A stretch of 6,885 bases of DNA from UBA6772 sp963933205 (GTDB lineage Bacteria > Bacteroidota > Bacteroidia > Flavobacteriales > UBA7430). Positions 1 through 5,149 of this stretch are shown in pieces. Below the pieces are notes generated by a model. It did not search any database. It was given only the letters and a program-made list of their open reading frames with translations, and was not told the origin of the DNA. The number at the start of each line of letters is the position of its first letter. The stretch's first letter is position 1. The DNA is taken from the NCBI GenBank assembly GCA_963933205.1, contig CAWVTK010000101.1, forward strand, positions 1 to 6,885. Reading direction: 5' to 3'. Both the position numbers and the translations under genes were made by a program.

Positions 1-789
1 GACCCTGAAGTAAATTTGGGCAGCGATACTACCTTGTGTAATGGAGCTGTATTGACGCTAGAAGCAACCAACAGTAACGCTACCTATCTTTGGCAAGATT
101 TTTCAACTTCTGACACACTAAAGGTAAATACCGAAGGCTTGTATTGGGTAGAAGTAAATCAAGGCCAATGCACTGTTACGGATAGTGTTACTATTGATGT
201 TATCGATGTGGATTTAGGAAATGATGTAGTGCTGTGTTATGGAGAAGAATTTCTGTTTGAATCCAATATTGACAGTGCTATTTATCTCTGGCAAGATGGT
301 TCTATCTCCGATTCATTATTAGTAAACAATGAAGGATTGTACTGGATAGAAGTTCTAAAAGACGGATGCTCTACCTTTGATAGTGTTCTTGTAGATGTAA
401 TCCACTTAGAGTTAAACTTTGGTAACGACAGCACCTTATGCAATGGAGATAGTTTAGTTCTTTATGCAAACAACAATAATGCTACCTATCTTTGGCAAGA
501 TTTTTCAACTTCGGACACACTAAAGGTAAGTACCGAAGGCTTGTATTGGGTAGAAGTAAATCAAGGCCAATGCACTGTTGCCGATAGTATTTTTATAGAT
601 ACGGTTCGTTTAGTTTTAGACATTGGTAACGATACCACTTTATGTTATGGCGGTACTATTTTACTTCAATCCAATATTGACAGTGTTACTAACCTTTGGC
701 AAGACAATTCTACAGATTCCTCTCTACTGGCCTCTAATGAAGGATTGTATTGGTTAGAAGTTAATAAAAGCACCTGTACCTATAGATAG
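1..789 (+). CDS. Repeat-rich adhesin-like secreted protein, middle part (5' end outside window, 3' end frameshifted)
   Basis: The frame is open from the first base (Asp-Pro-Glu-Val-Asn precedes the TTG at 16), so the true start lies upstream. The protein consists of four tandem 66-68-residue units of the pattern G-N/S-D-x-x-L-C-x-G ... Y/N-L-W-Q-D ... E-G-L-Y-W-x-E-V ... C-(x)3-D-S. This beta-sandwich, Ig/PKD-like repeat is common in large Bacteroidota surface proteins that end in a gliding-motility C-terminal domain. Each unit has two cysteines at fixed positions. The frame stops at TAG 787-789 in the middle of the fourth repeat's terminal C-x-x-x-D-S motif, and the same motif resumes one frame over, continuing to 1594. 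I therefore read this as one gene broken by a frameshift, or by a sequence error, rather than a natural terminus. The role is inferred: an extracellular stalk or adhesion segment exported by the type IX secretion system. Confidence 0.85.
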   Translation, partial: DPEVNLGSDTTLCNGAVLTLEATNSNATYLWQDFSTSDTLKVNTEGLYWVEVNQGQCTVTDSVTIDVIDVDLGNDVVLCYGEEFLFESNIDSAIYLWQDGSISDSLLVNNEGLYWIEVLKDGCSTFDSVLVDVIHLELNFGNDSTLCNGDSLVLYANNNNATYLWQDFSTSDTLKVSTEGLYWVEVNQGQCTVADSIFIDTVRLVLDIGNDTTLCYGGTILLQSNIDSVTNLWQDNSTDSSLLASNEGLYWLEVNKSTCTYR

Positions 790-811
790 TATTTATATTG
801 CTATAGATCCG
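19..811 (+). repeat. Four tandem ~200-base repeat units coding for Ig/PKD-like modules
   Basis: Unit starts, taken at the G-x-D codon, are 19, 217, 421 and 625, giving periods of 198, 204 and 204 bases. The units alternate in type. Units 1 and 3 share N-A-T-Y-L-W-Q-D-F-S-T-S-D and V-N-Q-G-Q-C-T-V. Units 2 and 4 share L-C-Y-G and S-N-I-D-S. This suggests duplication of a two-unit block. Bases 79-177 and 481-579 (99 bases, offset 402) differ at only two positions, although the flanking parts of the same two units have diverged at synonymous sites. Confidence 0.85.
775..790 (+). other. Frameshift site in the repeat/CHU_C gene
   Basis: In repeats 1 and 3 the cysteine is followed by six bases between the Thr codon and the GAT-AGT (Asp-Ser) pair. 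Here only four bases (TATA, 781-784) separate ACC from GATAGT, which is a net -2 (or +1) shift. Downstream translation in the new frame is in perfect register with the family (D-S-I-Y-I, then the next Ig-like module). There is no homopolymer or classical slippery heptamer. An 8-base direct repeat, CTATAGAT, occurs at 780-787 and 801-808. Confidence 0.75.
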
Positions 812-1594
812 CCAATATCGGCAATACTTAGTGGGGGAGATACTACTTGCAGAGGTGTGCCTTTCTCAAATGCATTCATTTCAACTACAGGTTTAGGTCC
901 TTTTAGTATTGAGTATTCCAACAATTTTAACGATTATATTTTTTTCGGAGAAGAAGATGCTTACCATGTTTTTATTGGAGACTCAGGAACCTATTCGCTT
1001 ACCAATATAATAGGCGCTCATAATTGTGTAGGCACCGTTTCTGGAACTGCACTCTATGTAACATTACGATCTCCCTACGCCGATTTTTCAGTGGGATCCA
1101 AAGAAGTTATTAAGGATTTTAATACGGTATCCATTAAAAACAATTCCATTGGGCACAATTGGAGTGAATGGTCTTTTGGCGACGGTTTTTTTCTAGAAGA
1201 CAGTTCTTCTATAGTCCACCACGTGTATGGCGATTTTGGCACGTATTTTATAGAGTTGGTTGTAGAAAACGACATTGCTTGTAGGGATTCTTTAAGTCAA
1301 TTTTTTGTAGTTCAGTCAAACGAGTATTTTGTGCCCAATGCATTTACGCCCAACGATGGTAACATCCTAAACGATTCTTTTGGCTTGTACAATACTAGGG
1401 CAGAAAATTTTGAAATGAAGATATTTGATAAGTGGGGTAAAGCAGTTTATATTACAGATGATATTGAGCGTCCTTGGGACGGTACAATTAAGGGAAGTCC
1501 AGCTCAAATAGGAACCTATAATTACAGAATAACACTGTTAGATCCTTTAGGAAATATCCGAAAGCTGACCGGGAGTGTTCAGTTATTAAAATAG
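785..1594 (+). CDS. Gliding-motility-associated C-terminal (CHU_C / T9SS type B sorting) domain protein, C-terminal part of the preceding broken gene
   Basis: The reading frame continues the upstream repeat protein after a frameshift. An initiator need not exist, although a GTG at 857 could be called as one. Three modules follow in order. The first is an Ig-like unit beginning S-G-G-D-T-T-C (about 827-1065), with a G-T-Y-S-L-T core. The second is a PKD domain (about 1075-1310) with the hallmark W-S-F-G-D-G and, later, H-V-Y-G-D-F-G-T-Y-F-I-E-L. The third is the C-terminal sorting domain (about 1325-1594): F-V-P-N-A-F-T-P-N-D-G, I-F-D-K-W-G, P-W-D-G-T, G-T-Y-N-Y-R-I and the terminal G-S-V-Q-L-L-K. 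In this family that domain directs type IX secretion and surface attachment or release. The end matches the usual family terminus exactly, so the 3' end is intact. The stop lies 30 bases from the end of the convergent yugP-like gene. Confidence 0.88.
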   Translation, partial: DSIYIAIDPPISAILSGGDTTCRGVPFSNAFISTTGLGPFSIEYSNNFNDYIFFGEEDAYHVFIGDSGTYSLTNIIGAHNCVGTVSGTALYVTLRSPYADFSVGSKEVIKDFNTVSIKNNSIGHNWSEWSFGDGFFLEDSSSIVHHVYGDFGTYFIELVVENDIACRDSLSQFFVVQSNEYFVPNAFTPNDGNILNDSFGLYNTRAENFEMKIFDKWGKAVYITDDIERPWDGTIKGSPAQIGTYNYRITLLDPLGNIRKLTGSVQLLK

Positions 1595-1624
1595 CGTTGT
1601 TAAATTTTATTTGATGAATTATTT

Positions 1625-2311
1625 TTAATCTCTATTACCCATAAACATTAATACGTAATAGGCGAGATAGGTAACAGCTGCAATGGCAGAAACTAAATAA
1701 GTACGAGCAGCCCACTTTAAAGCATCATTGGCACCGTCTAATTCTTCTGCATTTACAACACCTGCATGTTCCAACCAATTCATAGCTCTGTAAGAGGCGT
1801 CGTATTCTACGGGTAAGGTAATTACACTAAAAAGGGTAATCATCCCCTGGAAAAAGATAACTGCTAGAATAACCATATCCATGGTAAATAGATGTAAAAC
1901 ACCCATTCCAAACATTCCGGCTAGGAAAATGAAGTTTAACATTTTTGAGCTGATACTAACTACGGGAACCATTTGCGAGCGCATTTGCAACCACTTGTAT
2001 GCCGTAGCATGTTGTACCGCATGACCACATTCGTGGGCAGCTACTGCTGCAGAAGAAATGCTTCTACCTTCGTACACTTCGGAACTTAGGTTAATGGTCA
2101 TGTCTTTTGGATTGTAATGATCGGTAAGTTTACCAGGCGTACTTATTACACGAACTTTTGTAATGCCATGATCTGCCAACATTTTTTCTGCAACAGCCTT
2201 ACCGCTCATGCCACTCGAAATAGCAATTGCTCCGTAGTGTTTAAATTTAGATTTTAGCTTCGATTGAACTGCCCAACCGATGAGTAAAAATGCAATAAAT
2301 AGAATAATCAT
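1625..2311 (-). CDS. Membrane-bound neutral zinc metallopeptidase, YugP family (Zn_peptidase_2)
   Basis: The 228-residue protein has the family's usual length. An N-terminal membrane segment (about residues 1-14) is followed by a basic K/R stretch. The zinc-binding helix is A-A-H-E-C-G-H-A-V-Q-H (His93, Glu94, His97), the diagnostic HExxH of the YugP group. The conserved L-T-D-H-Y-N-P motif lies at 62-68. Two hydrophobic segments (about 121-141 and 145-168) precede L-P-V-E-Y-D-A-S, whose acidic residue (Glu169 or Asp171) is the probable third zinc ligand. A last hydrophobic segment lies at about 203-224. The ATG at 2311 starts directly at the hydrophobic helix, as in relatives, and has a perfect -7 box 20 bases upstream. 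The substrate is unknown. By family analogy it is an integral-membrane protease involved in membrane-protein turnover, which is inference. It is transcribed divergently from surE and convergently to the adhesin gene. Confidence 0.93.
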   Translation of the reverse strand: MIILFIAFLLIGWAVQSKLKSKFKHYGAIAISSGMSGKAVAEKMLADHGITKVRVISTPGKLTDHYNPKDMTINLSSEVYEGRSISSAAVAAHECGHAVQHATAYKWLQMRSQMVPVVSISSKMLNFIFLAGMFGMGVLHLFTMDMVILAVIFFQGMITLFSVITLPVEYDASYRAMNWLEHAGVVNAEELDGANDALKWAARTYLVSAIAAVTYLAYYVLMFMGNRD

Positions 2312-2331
2312 AATTTTCGAATGAGTTTTTA

Positions 2332-2339
2332 CAAATGTA
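2332..2339 (-). promoter_or_regulatory. Probable promoter -7 box of the yugP-like peptidase gene
   Basis: On the minus strand this reads TACATTTG, a perfect match to the Bacteroidota primary-sigma -7 consensus TAnnTTTG. It lies 20 bases upstream of the ATG at 2311. An upstream T-run (plus-strand 2358-2361) sits where the -33 element would be but is not a good TTG. This position falls inside the spacer of the opposing surE promoter. Confidence 0.6.
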
Positions 2340-2343
2340 AGGA

Positions 2344-2372
2344 TTGTGATTAAAATGAAAACGATAGTTTTG
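2344..2372 (+). promoter_or_regulatory. Probable surE operon promoter (-33 TTG, -7 TAGTTTTG)
   Basis: TTG at 2344-2346, an 18-base spacer, then TAGTTTTG at 2365-2372 matches the Bacteroidota TTG...TAnnTTTG promoter form. The start codon of surE follows 20 bases after the -7 box, implying a leader of only about 12-15 bases. This would drive the whole surE-lpxB operon. Confidence 0.62.
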
Positions 2373-2381
2373 TAAAACTAT
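2364..2381. promoter_or_regulatory. Perfect 8-base inverted repeat over the surE -7 box (possible operator)
   Basis: ATAGTTTT-GT-AAAACTAT has two perfectly complementary 8-base arms around a 2-base centre. It covers the -7 box and the predicted transcription start of surE. It could be a repressor site, but the sequence is A/T-rich and part of the left arm is fixed by the promoter consensus, so chance is a real alternative. Confidence 0.3.
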
Positions 2382-2392
2382 TATAGCAAACT

Positions 2393-3169
2393 ATGAATAC
2401 AGAAAGACCTTTAATTTTAGTGGTGAACGATGACGGTGTAAGAGCACCAGGAATTCGCACTTTAATTCGCTTAATGAAAACAATTGGCGATGTTATTGTC
2501 GTAGCTCCGAACAGCCCTCAGTCGGGAATGAGCCATGCCATTACTCTAGAGGCACCATTATATTTAGATGAAGTGACTGTAGATGGAGGAACACAAATAG
2601 AGTATGCCTGTTCAGGAACTCCAGCAGACTGTGTAAAATTGGCCGTAAATAAGCTAGCTCCCAGAAAACCCGACTTGTGTGTTTCGGGAATTAACCATGG
2701 TTCCAACTCCTCTACCAATGTACTTTACTCTGGAACAATGGCTGCTGCTATTGAAGGAGCTATAAAAGGAATTCCATCCATCGGGTTTTCATTACTTGAC
2801 CACGCCCATGAGGCCGATTTTTCGCAAAGCGAAGATTTTGTTACAAAAATTGCCAAACAGGTTTTAGAAAACGGTTTGCCCAAAGCGGTTTGTTTAAATG
2901 TAAACATACCTAAGGTATCTAAAGAAGAAATTAAAGGCATTAAAATTTGCAGACAAGCAGATGGAATGTGGCAAGAGGACATACAAAAGCGTGTAAGTCC
3001 ATTAGGTAGAGTGTACTATTGGCTTTATGGCACCTTCAAAAATCACGATAAGGGAGCGGACACCGATATTTGGGCTTTAGAAAATAACTACATTTCTATT
3101 GTACCTGTTCAGTTCGATCTTACAGCCCATCATTCGATTCAACTCTTAAAATCTTGGAACAATGGATAA
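2393..3169 (+). CDS. surE: 5'/3'-nucleotidase SurE
   Basis: SurE is a cytoplasmic, divalent-metal-dependent phosphatase that dephosphorylates nucleoside 5'- and 3'-monophosphates (some members also short polyphosphates). It is linked to stress and stationary-phase survival. The 258-residue length is normal. All family signatures are present: V-V-N-D-D-G at residues 10-15 with metal ligands Asp13 and Asp14, A-P-N-S-P-Q-S-G-M-S-H at 38-48 with ligand Ser44, Y-A-C-S-G-T-P-A-D-C-V at 71-81, and V-S-G-I-N-H-G-S-N at 97-105 with ligand Asn101. These are followed by Y-S-G-T-M-A-A-A-I-E-G. The ATG at 2393 places the NDDG loop at the usual distance from the N-terminus. It is the first gene of a tightly packed operon and overlaps the next gene by 8 bases, so translational coupling is likely. 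Confidence 0.97.
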   Translation: MNTERPLILVVNDDGVRAPGIRTLIRLMKTIGDVIVVAPNSPQSGMSHAITLEAPLYLDEVTVDGGTQIEYACSGTPADCVKLAVNKLAPRKPDLCVSGINHGSNSSTNVLYSGTMAAAIEGAIKGIPSIGFSLLDHAHEADFSQSEDFVTKIAKQVLENGLPKAVCLNVNIPKVSKEEIKGIKICRQADGMWQEDIQKRVSPLGRVYYWLYGTFKNHDKGADTDIWALENNYISIVPVQFDLTAHHSIQLLKSWNNG

Positions 3170-3440
3170 GTTAAAAGACAATTTGCTTTTAGGTTTACTT
3201 TTAGGCGTAGCAGTCCCGATGGTTTCTTACGCACTTATACTAAGTTTACTAGAACTTACTTTAGAGCATAATCCGCTAAGAGTTTCCACCATGCAGGTAA
3301 TTGCAATTTTCATTAATTTCCCAATTTTTAGAAATATACTTACCAAATACAAAAAAGACAAACTCGGTAGAGGTATGCTGTTTAGTACCTTTATTTTGGC
3401 TTTTTGGTACATTATTCATCATAATATGTTAGAATTTTAA
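3162..3440 (+). CDS. Small integral membrane protein of unknown function
   Basis: I do not recognise a named family. The 92-residue product starts at an ATG overlapping the last 8 bases of surE and ends in a TAATG junction that shares one base with the ridA-like start, so its expression is locked to the operon. It shows a short basic N-terminus (M-D-K-L-K-D), a Leu/Gly-rich hydrophobic segment at about 7-30, a second at about 43-60 (V-I-A-I-F-I-N-F-P-I-F), a basic loop K-Y-K-K-D-K-L-G-R at 62-70, and a third hydrophobic segment at about 71-86. By the positive-inside rule the Lys-rich loop probably faces the cytoplasm. No catalytic motif is visible. A small membrane protein between surE and lpxB may be a conserved feature of this phylum. 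That comes from memory of similar gene orders and was not checked. Confidence 0.85.
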   Translation: MDKLKDNLLLGLLLGVAVPMVSYALILSLLELTLEHNPLRVSTMQVIAIFINFPIFRNILTKYKKDKLGRGMLFSTFILAFWYIIHHNMLEF

Positions 3441-3826
3441 TGCGAACTAATTGGAGCTCAAATACACCTTGGGAAAAAGTTTTTGGCTACTCAAGAGCTG
3501 TTCAAATTGGAAACACACTTGAGGTTTCTGGAACCACGGCTTCTGAGGGAGACAAAATTATTGGTTTGGGAGACATTACCTTGCAAACAGAGTACATTAT
3601 TAAAAAGATAGAGCACACGCTCGTAGAAGCGGGCTTCGATTTAAAAAACGTAGTTCGTACTCGTATTTTTATTACCGATATAACTCAGTGGCAAGAGGTA
3701 GCTAAGGTGCATGCTTATTTATTTGAAGAGGTGATGCCTGCTTGTACCTTAGTTGAGGTTTCAAATCTTATTCATCCGGATTTATTACTGGAAATAGAAG
3801 CAACTGCTGTAAAAGAAGATGTATGA
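3440..3826 (+). CDS. Rid family (YjgF/YER057c/UK114) protein without the imine-deaminase arginine
   Basis: The 128-residue length and motifs place this in the Rid superfamily, trimeric cytosolic proteins whose founding member RidA hydrolyses reactive enamines/imines from pyridoxal-phosphate enzymes. Visible marks are P-W-E-K-V-F-G-Y-S-R-A-V (10-21), V-S-G-T-T-A (29-34), the helix with V-V-R-T-R-I-F-I-T-D (71-80), H-A-Y-L-F-E (91-96) and L-L-E-I-E-A-T-A-V (116-124). The RidA position occupied by the substrate-carboxylate-binding Arg, in P-A-R-S/T, reads P-A-C-T here (Cys102). By family knowledge this argues against classical 2-aminoacrylate deaminase activity and fits one of the Rid subgroups that lack that Arg and whose role is unknown. 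The PWE...GYSRAV N-terminus is typical of such a subgroup. It starts at the TAATG junction with the membrane-protein gene, and its TGA overlaps the ATG of the micro-ORF. Confidence 0.92.
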   Translation: MRTNWSSNTPWEKVFGYSRAVQIGNTLEVSGTTASEGDKIIGLGDITLQTEYIIKKIEHTLVEAGFDLKNVVRTRIFITDITQWQEVAKVHAYLFEEVMPACTLVEVSNLIHPDLLLEIEATAVKEDV

Positions 3827-3903
3827 ACCTGCTAATTAAAAGGATTTGGAAAGACGCTTTGTATTTCAGAATACATCTTGAAAACTCAAAAAGAAACCTA
3901 TGA
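3823..3903 (+). CDS. Possible 26-residue micro-ORF linking ridA-like gene and lpxB
   Basis: ATG at 3823-3825 overlaps the ridA-like stop in an ATGA junction. The frame then stays open for 26 codons and ends in a TGA (3901-3903) that overlaps the lpxB ATG in a second ATGA junction. The predicted peptide begins M-N-L-L-I-K-R-I-W-K and is basic (three Lys and three Arg before the last few residues, plus one His). It has alternating hydrophobic and charged residues in a pattern that could form an amphipathic helix. No similarity is recognised. It exactly fills what would otherwise be a 73-base gap in an operon whose other junctions all overlap. It may be a leader or coupler that hands ribosomes from ridA to lpxB, a true small protein, or chance. 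Codon use gives no clear answer at this length. Confidence 0.45.
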   Translation: MNLLIKRIWKDALYFRIHLENSKRNL

Positions 3904-5009
3904 AATATTACATAATTTCGGGAGAAGCTTCGGGAGATTTACACGCCTCTAACCTAATGCGCCATTTAAAGCAGCTAGATGTTAAAATGAACGTAAGAGC
4001 TTGGGGAGGAGATTTAATGCAAGCTCAAGGAGCAGTACTCGTAAAGCATTACAAAGAGCTTGCTTTTATGGGCTTTTTAGAAGTTGTTATGAATCTCAAA
4101 ACCATTTTAACGAACTTAAGTTTTTGTAAAAAAGATGTGTTGGAATATAAACCCGATGTTTTAATCCTAGTCGACTATCCGGGTTTTAATATGCGCATTG
4201 CCAAATTTGCAAAGCAGCACAACATACCTGTATATTATTATATATCGCCACAGGTTTGGGCATGGAAAAAAAACAGAGTTTACGACATTAAAAAGTATGT
4301 AAATAAGCTTTATGCCATACTGCCTTTTGAGAAAGATTTTTATGCCCAATTCGACTGCGAAGTAACCTACTTAGGTCATCCTCTTTTAGACGCTGTAGCA
4401 AACTATAAAGCGCAAGAATCTACTGGAGCTGTTCAATGGAAACAAGAGGGGAGACCTTTAGTGGCTTTGTTGCCTGGTAGCAGAGCACAAGAGCTAAACA
4501 AAATGCTCTTAAAAATGCTGGAGGTTGAAAAGCAATTTCCACACTGTGATTTTGTGATTGCTGGAGTAGAAGCGCTCGGAAAAGATTTTTACGACTCCTT
4601 TTTAAAAGAATCAAATATTTCGGTGGTGTTTAACAAAACCTATCAACTATTTGAGCAAGCCGATGCAGCTCTAGTGAGTTCTGGTACGGCTACCCTAGAA
4701 ACAGCTTTGTTTAACGTACCTCAAGTTGTTTGCTACCAAACCAGTTGGTTGTCCTTCAAAATTGCCCAGTTAATAGTCAATATTAAATACATTTCATTGG
4801 TTAACCTTATTAGTGATAAGCAAATCGTTAAAGAATTAATTCAAAACGACTTAACGGTTCCTAATATGGTTTCAGAACTAACTAAATTACTCAGCCCTGA
4901 GCATAAGAATCTTATGCAAGAGCAGTATACAGAACTAAGAGCTTTACTTGGAGGCACTGGAGCTTCTGAGCGGGTTGCAAAGTCTATTTATGAAACAGCT
5001 TCCTTGTGA
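3900..5009 (+). CDS. lpxB: Lipid-A-disaccharide synthase
   Basis: LpxB is the GT19 inverting glycosyltransferase that joins UDP-2,3-diacylglucosamine to lipid X, releasing UDP, to form the beta-1,6 lipid A disaccharide at the inner face of the cytoplasmic membrane. The 369-residue length is near normal (E. coli about 382). Signatures seen are I-S-G-E-A-S-G-D (6-13), L-V-D-Y-P-G-F-N (90-97) with Asp92 matching the catalytic Asp98 of E. coli, Y-I-S-P-Q-V-W-A-W (114-122), Y-L-G-H-P-L-L-D (157-164), L-L-P-G-S-R-A-Q-E-L (190-199), S-S-G-T-A-T-L-E-T-A-L (260-270), and the C-terminal G-G-T-G-A-S-E-R-V-A. The ATG at 3900 gives the standard M-K-Y-Y-I-I start. It is the last gene of the surE operon. 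The final few codons (E-T-A-S-L) overlap an antisense fragment of a CHU_C-type domain, so the tail may be acquired. Confidence 0.97.
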   Translation: MKYYIISGEASGDLHASNLMRHLKQLDVKMNVRAWGGDLMQAQGAVLVKHYKELAFMGFLEVVMNLKTILTNLSFCKKDVLEYKPDVLILVDYPGFNMRIAKFAKQHNIPVYYYISPQVWAWKKNRVYDIKKYVNKLYAILPFEKDFYAQFDCEVTYLGHPLLDAVANYKAQESTGAVQWKQEGRPLVALLPGSRAQELNKMLLKMLEVEKQFPHCDFVIAGVEALGKDFYDSFLKESNISVVFNKTYQLFEQADAALVSSGTATLETALFNVPQVVCYQTSWLSFKIAQLIVNIKYISLVNLISDKQIVKELIQNDLTVPNMVSELTKLLSPEHKNLMQEQYTELRALLGGTGASERVAKSIYETASL

Positions 5010-5132
5010 ATTTCGCCATCCATGGTATAGGTAAATTGCCAGTTATAAGAATCGTTGCCTTGCAGCTCTCCTTCAAAAGTACCATCCCAACCGATGTCTA
5101 TTTGTTCACTTTGGAATGATATTGTTGTTTGA
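4988..5132 (-). pseudogene. Decayed fragment of a CHU_C (gliding-motility C-terminal) domain, antisense in the lpxB-M1 gap
   Basis: Reading the minus strand from about 5132 down to a TAA at 4988-4990 gives a 47-48-residue stretch. It contains I-D-I-G-W-D-G-T-F-E-G-E-L-Q, then D-S-Y-N-W-Q-F-T-Y-T, then D-G-E-I-H-K-E. This is the characteristic W-D-G-T ... Y-x-W-x-(F/I)-x-(Y/L)-T ... D-G pattern of the sorting domain, and it aligns with P-W-D-G-T ... Y-N-Y-R-I-T-L-L-D in the window's own intact copy. There is no usable start codon, an in-frame stop lies upstream (plus 5159-5161), the preceding F-x-R-W-G part is not recognisable, and the normal G-S-V-x-L-L-R ending is missing. It is therefore a remnant, not a gene. 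Its 3' part overlaps the last codons of lpxB. The rest of the 140-base gap holds no clear promoter or terminator. Confidence 0.6.
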
Positions 5133-5149
5133 CAATCAAAAATTGAATT

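Noticed and set aside
775..790. Programmed ribosomal frameshift in the repeat gene
   Set aside because: There is no slippery heptamer, no adjacent Shine-Dalgarno-like stimulator and no obvious downstream hairpin, and the site is in a repeat rather than at a regulated junction. A mutation or sequence error is simpler.
1075..1275. Antisense open frame of 66 codons in the PKD/CHU_C region
   Set aside because: It lies wholly opposite a domain with clear family motifs and has no recognisable protein features, so it is a coding shadow. The same holds for the antisense frames inside surE, the membrane-protein gene, lpxB and the M1 gene.
1595..1624. Bidirectional terminator in the 30-base convergent gap
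   Set aside because: The gap is A/T-rich, with T-runs on both strands, but I could not find a stem of useful length.
5100..5127. Promoter for the M1 peptidase (TATTGTTG at 5120-5127)
   Set aside because: The -7-like box has a mismatch and the TTG upstream is only 15 bases away, which is weaker than the three promoters reported.
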